From positions 9,304,545 to 9,368,544 of the forward strand of contig NC_088790.1 of assembly GCF_949628265.1 (NCBI RefSeq): a stretch of DNA of 64,000 nt. The letters run 5' to 3'. The notes under the pieces are model-generated. The model was not told where the DNA came from. It saw only the letters and a program-made list of their open reading frames with translations, and did no database searches. Origin of the DNA: Cloeon dipterum (lineage: Eukaryota; Arthropoda; Insecta; Ephemeroptera; Baetidae). The first letter of the stretch is position 1; the number at the start of each line of letters is the position of its first letter. The translations under genes and the position numbers were made by a program. Below are positions 60,431 to 64,000 of this stretch, in pieces.

Positions 60431-63400
60431 TCATGCCTTCTTGACCTTCTTTCTCTCGTGCCTCACTCTCTTCACATATTCGCCGACGAGACTTTTGATT
60501 TTCACAGGGTTGATCTCTCCACTCTTGTTGTGGCACACCTTTTAAATATATCTCTATATGATAAAAAGTAACGTTTGAAGTTAAACTAGCTTACCTTAGG
60601 AACGGCCCTCCTCAGTATGTCCTTGTATTCCTCTTTGTTGATAAGTTTCTTTGTGTAGTGTGGTTTCAGAGCTACTTTCACTTCTTCAACGACCCGCTCC
60701 TGCCTGTTGAGCTTCTTCAGGAACTAGAAATGCAAAAATTGATGCTACTTAAAACGATTTTGATCCTGCAGGAGATTTACCTTTTCTTTTACTTGGGTTT
60801 CTGCAGCTGGATTGGGAAGTTCGCCCACTACTTTCAAGTTATTCCGATCCATTTTGATTGAGATGTCTTTTTTACCTGAAATTAACCATGGGATAAAGCC
60901 CTCATCTACAAACAGTGCATATAATATGTGTACCTGCAGAGGTGACAACTGTGGTTTTGATCTCTTTCACTGAGGTTTTGCTGGATGATGGCGTCGCTTT
61001 AGTCTTCACTGCTCTCTTGTTTGTGCTACCAAATATGATGTCAAACTTTTCCTGAGGCTTGTTTGCAGTTTGAGTTTGGCCCTTGCTTGGGGGTTCAAAG
61101 AGGTCATCACCCTCGGAAGCAGCTGGCGAGTAAGGGGACTCAAGATCCATGTCCACCACTGCATTGTCCACCTTTGGATGCGATGGGGCAGCTGCCTGAG
61201 CCTGCTGACTCACTTGTTGGACAACATTTTGCTAGAGGAAGGAAAAATAATTAGGAACAAGTGAAGAAGGCATTACAAAGTGTACACGCTATATTAATAA
61301 AAAGTACAACCAAAGAATAAAAAAGTTTCAATTAAATTTGATAACTGAAAGACTAAGATTTATGAACTAAAAAGATGCATAGGCAAGAATTAAATACAAA
61401 TTAAATATTGCTATTAAGTTAAATTTACTACACGTTTGGTCGCAGCCCCCTCTTGGATATTCATTTGACAATAATGCGTAAATAAAATTGGCCAAAAAAG
61501 ATAGATGTCAAGATTTTAATTAATGAAATAGACCATAGCAGAATCATATACCTATTGATAATTGCAAATCTATAAAAAAAACTATGATAGAGCCTTGTGT
61601 ATGCGTGCCTTTTAAATTGATAGACAAAAAACCTTTGATTAAAAACGCTTGGCCTGTTTTAAATAGTTAACTATTAAAAATTCCTAGACTTTGGAATGCT
61701 TATTCTTACCATATTGAGTAAGGCAGGATTGGCTAACAGCAAGGGAACTGTAAGTGCAGTCAGTTGTGGATTGAACACGTTCTGCAGTTGCGATGAGCAC
61801 AATATGTTGGCTACGTTGGCTGGCAAGCCAGGGAAAATCTCCACAGGAGGTTTGATGGCAGCTGCCACCGGCACTACAACAGGTGGCCGCTCGATTTTTG
61901 GCATCTCGGTCATCAGCTTGGGAGGTGACAGGGGCCACTGTTGAGGTGCAGCACCTTCTGGGGGTATGGACGAGATCTTTGTCTGCGGTTGGGAAGAGGC
62001 AGCCTTAGGAGGTTCATTTTCCGCCTCTTGGTTTGGAGAGGCGGTCGGATTGAAGGGATCATAAGTTTCGCCAATGTGGGGTTTGCTTGCAGGTGCTTCT
62101 TTAAGTTCGGATGGTTGGTCAGGCTCATCGTCGTCATCATCATCATGAGCCCCAAGGACGTTTTTGTGTTTAAGTTGAGGTCGCGAAGCTATGGAGAATT
62201 TAACCTTGAAAAAAATCAGAGTTTTAAAATGTGTGTATTAGACGCATAAATCAAACTTCACTTAAGTTTAAATAATAACATGATAAAAATATTATTAAAA
62301 ATTGGCAAGTAATTTAAATGTACCAAGCAATGAAATAATTGAAAACCATTATTTAGTTGCCATCAATGTAAAGGATGGTTTAAAAAATCCCATTCAAATC
62401 AACCACACCCAGTCTTTTACCATGTCATCAAATATATTTGAAAATGGCAAATTAAAACTATTTAAGTGACCCTTTTGTCTCACTGATTCAAATCCCAGCA
62501 TTTGGTGGAGAATAATATATAAATTACTTGTGGTTCAGGAGGAGTTTTTGGTCCAGTCTCCTTGCTTTTCAAGCTCTTCTCCTTCAACTTTGAAGGTGTC
62601 TCCTTCTGCTTCGCCTTGACAGGTTCGTCATCAGTACTCCAGCCTTCATCCAGCTCAATGACTTCTTTGGGACTGTCACCCTTTTCAATGATGGGCGACT
62701 TGTCTTCATCTACAGCCAAGTTGATCACAGCCACGGGCCGCCGTTTGGCAGCGATTTCAGCGATTCTTTTTCTCCTTCTGCTGAAGTTGACGCTGACAAG
62801 AATGTTCTCACCCGAGGAAAAGACTTCCTTCTTTCCAGAGGGCTCTGAACTCCTGTCTCGGGATCGACCTCTTTTAGGACCCAGTCGTTCGTGCACAGAA
62901 AGCCTCCCGTTCTCCTCATGTCTCTTTCTGCTGCGACTTCTACTCCTGCTTCTCTTCCTGCTATGCCTAATTTTGAAAGTAACTGTTAATCTTTAAAATT
63001 ATCTAATGATAGCTGATGTAATTTTTAGAGGTAAATAATTTCACGGTCGATTATCCAAAATTTTGCATAATTTATTTACCTAGATGGAGAATGTTTCTTT
63101 GAGTGGTGCTTCTTTTTTCTATCTGGCGAGGAAGAGCGAGATCTAGACCTTTTCCTCTCCTTCTTCTTTTTCTTGCTGCTCAATTCCCGACTTTTTTCTT
63201 TTTTCCTCTTGCTTCTCTTCGGAGACATCTTTGCACAAGGTTCAGGTTCTACGTCATTTTCTTTTTTTGTTTGTATCTTTGTTTCCTCATCACTTTTTCT
63301 CTTTTTGTCCCTAATTTCGCCATCCTCACTGCCTTTGTCGGTGGAAATTTTTCTTGGCGGTGCATTGTCCTCTATGTCAGAGCCAAACAACTCCTCCACC

Positions 63401-64000
63401 AAACTCCGCTTTCTCGACTTGGACCTTGCGATCTTTTTGGAACCACCAGAATCAATACCATTTGTTATGACTTTTGGGGGCTCCAACACAGGCGATGCTA
63501 CTTCCTCTTCCTTTTTGATGCTGGATGGAGGCAAACTTCTCAGTGGTGAGAAGCGTTCATTCTTTACAACTTTTTGATCACGCGGGGGCGACATTTGTGG
63601 GGATGCAAATGCCGTAAATTGCTCTTTGCTTTCATCGCACTGAGCAGGCGATTCCTCTGGTTCTGATTCAGGCTCCTCAGGATGTTCTTCAGGCTCTTCT
63701 TGCTCATTTGGAACATTCTCATCATCTAAATTTAAATGCCGAGCGATTTGCAGGCTCGTCTCTGAATATCTAAACACAGGCGGAGCTAGCATATGCGACG
63801 CAGCAACAATTGGTGAAATGATAGGAAACACAGGATCTGGTAAATTGTCTGGCACAATAATTTTTTCATCTATTTCTGGTGATGGAGCGGCCAGTGGCAC
63901 TTCCTCGGGCTCCTCTGCAATCGCCAGAGGATCTTTGGTCTCATCTTCAACATCGTCCTTCACCTCATAGTCGTCCGCCAAAACACTCTCATCAATAACC
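60431..64000 (-). CDS. PHRF1: PHRF1-like nuclear protein with SRI domain, 5' end outside the window
   Basis: Seven minus-strand exons: beyond 64000 to 63080, 62966-62528, 62204-61710, 61231-60934, 60875-60781, 60723-60595 and 60538-60431. Phases agree. The visible part is a long low-complexity region: acidic stretches, Ser-Pro motifs, an Arg/Ser-rich basic block ([14 protein letters not shown]), [15 protein letters not shown], and [10 protein letters not shown] followed by FEPP. It ends in a conserved C-terminal domain ([41 protein letters not shown]). That end matches the Set2-Rpb1-interacting-type domain shared by PHRF1 and SCAF1/SCAF11-like proteins, which bind the phosphorylated C-terminal tail of RNA polymerase II. 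The RING and PHD fingers expected of PHRF1 would lie upstream and are not in the window, so a SCAF1-type identity is not excluded. The frame is open to the right edge. Confidence 0.75.

Noticed and set aside
62562-63577. Plus-strand frames of 130-150 codons rich in Phe, Leu and Ser
   Set aside because: Mirror image of the Lys/Glu/Ser-rich coding of the minus-strand PHRF1-like gene; no splice or start context.

Overview
The window is nuclear DNA from an animal, almost certainly an insect. Genes have many short exons and GT-AG introns on an AT-rich background with LINE and DNA-transposon debris. Several genes carry the six-cysteine odorant-binding-protein (OBP) fold, a hexapod family. The order is not fixed by the sequence; a mayfly or other early-branching insect is possible but unproven.

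Layout. 2.3-3.8 kb: minus-strand chymotrypsin-like serine protease, 5' end not found. 9.9-11.3 kb: two-exon proline-rich single-pass membrane protein. 13.1-14.4 kb: plus-strand paralogue of the protease. 15.9-57.3 kb: tandem array of six large genes (called A to F here), plus two gene remnants and many mobile-element insertions. 57.9-60.2 kb: complete cathepsin D gene. 60.4-64.0 kb: minus-strand 3' part of a PHRF1-like nuclear protein that runs off the right edge.

The array is the main discovery. Each gene has about 25 exons and encodes about 755 residues: signal peptide, basic segment with a CCGS-x-SC motif, Thr/Ser-rich stretch, C-type lectin domain 1 (CTLD1), Cys/Pro linker, CTLD2, a complete OBP domain, a second linker, and CTLD3. 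I assigned exons by hand. The summed coding lengths of B, C, D and F are multiples of three (756, 754, 754 and 759 residues), which strongly supports the models. The OBP is encoded by five exons (399 nt in A, B, C, D and F; 408 nt in E) bounded by phase-0 introns. This is the expected signature of a domain moved by exon shuffling. I know of no described family with this architecture.

The array has two subfamilies. Type I (A, D, F and a remnant at 21.5 kb) starts MKxQ and keeps a QPD sugar-binding motif in CTLD1. Type II (B, C, E and a remnant at 39.8-40.7 kb) starts MGxRRN and has lost it. Near-identical tracts between copies whose flanks have diverged point to gene conversion. Four of the six copies use a GC-AG intron at the CTLD2/OBP junction. 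Gene E has one frame-breaking extra T. Between B and C lies a 3.5-kb foldback element, itself holding a 1.7-kb palindrome and flanked by a 386-bp direct repeat. Downstream of D is a hAT element with a perfect 8-bp target duplication.

Secreted lectin-OBP chimeras, secreted proteases and a lysosomal/secreted aspartic protease suggest gut, surface or immune roles, but the sequence does not prove this.
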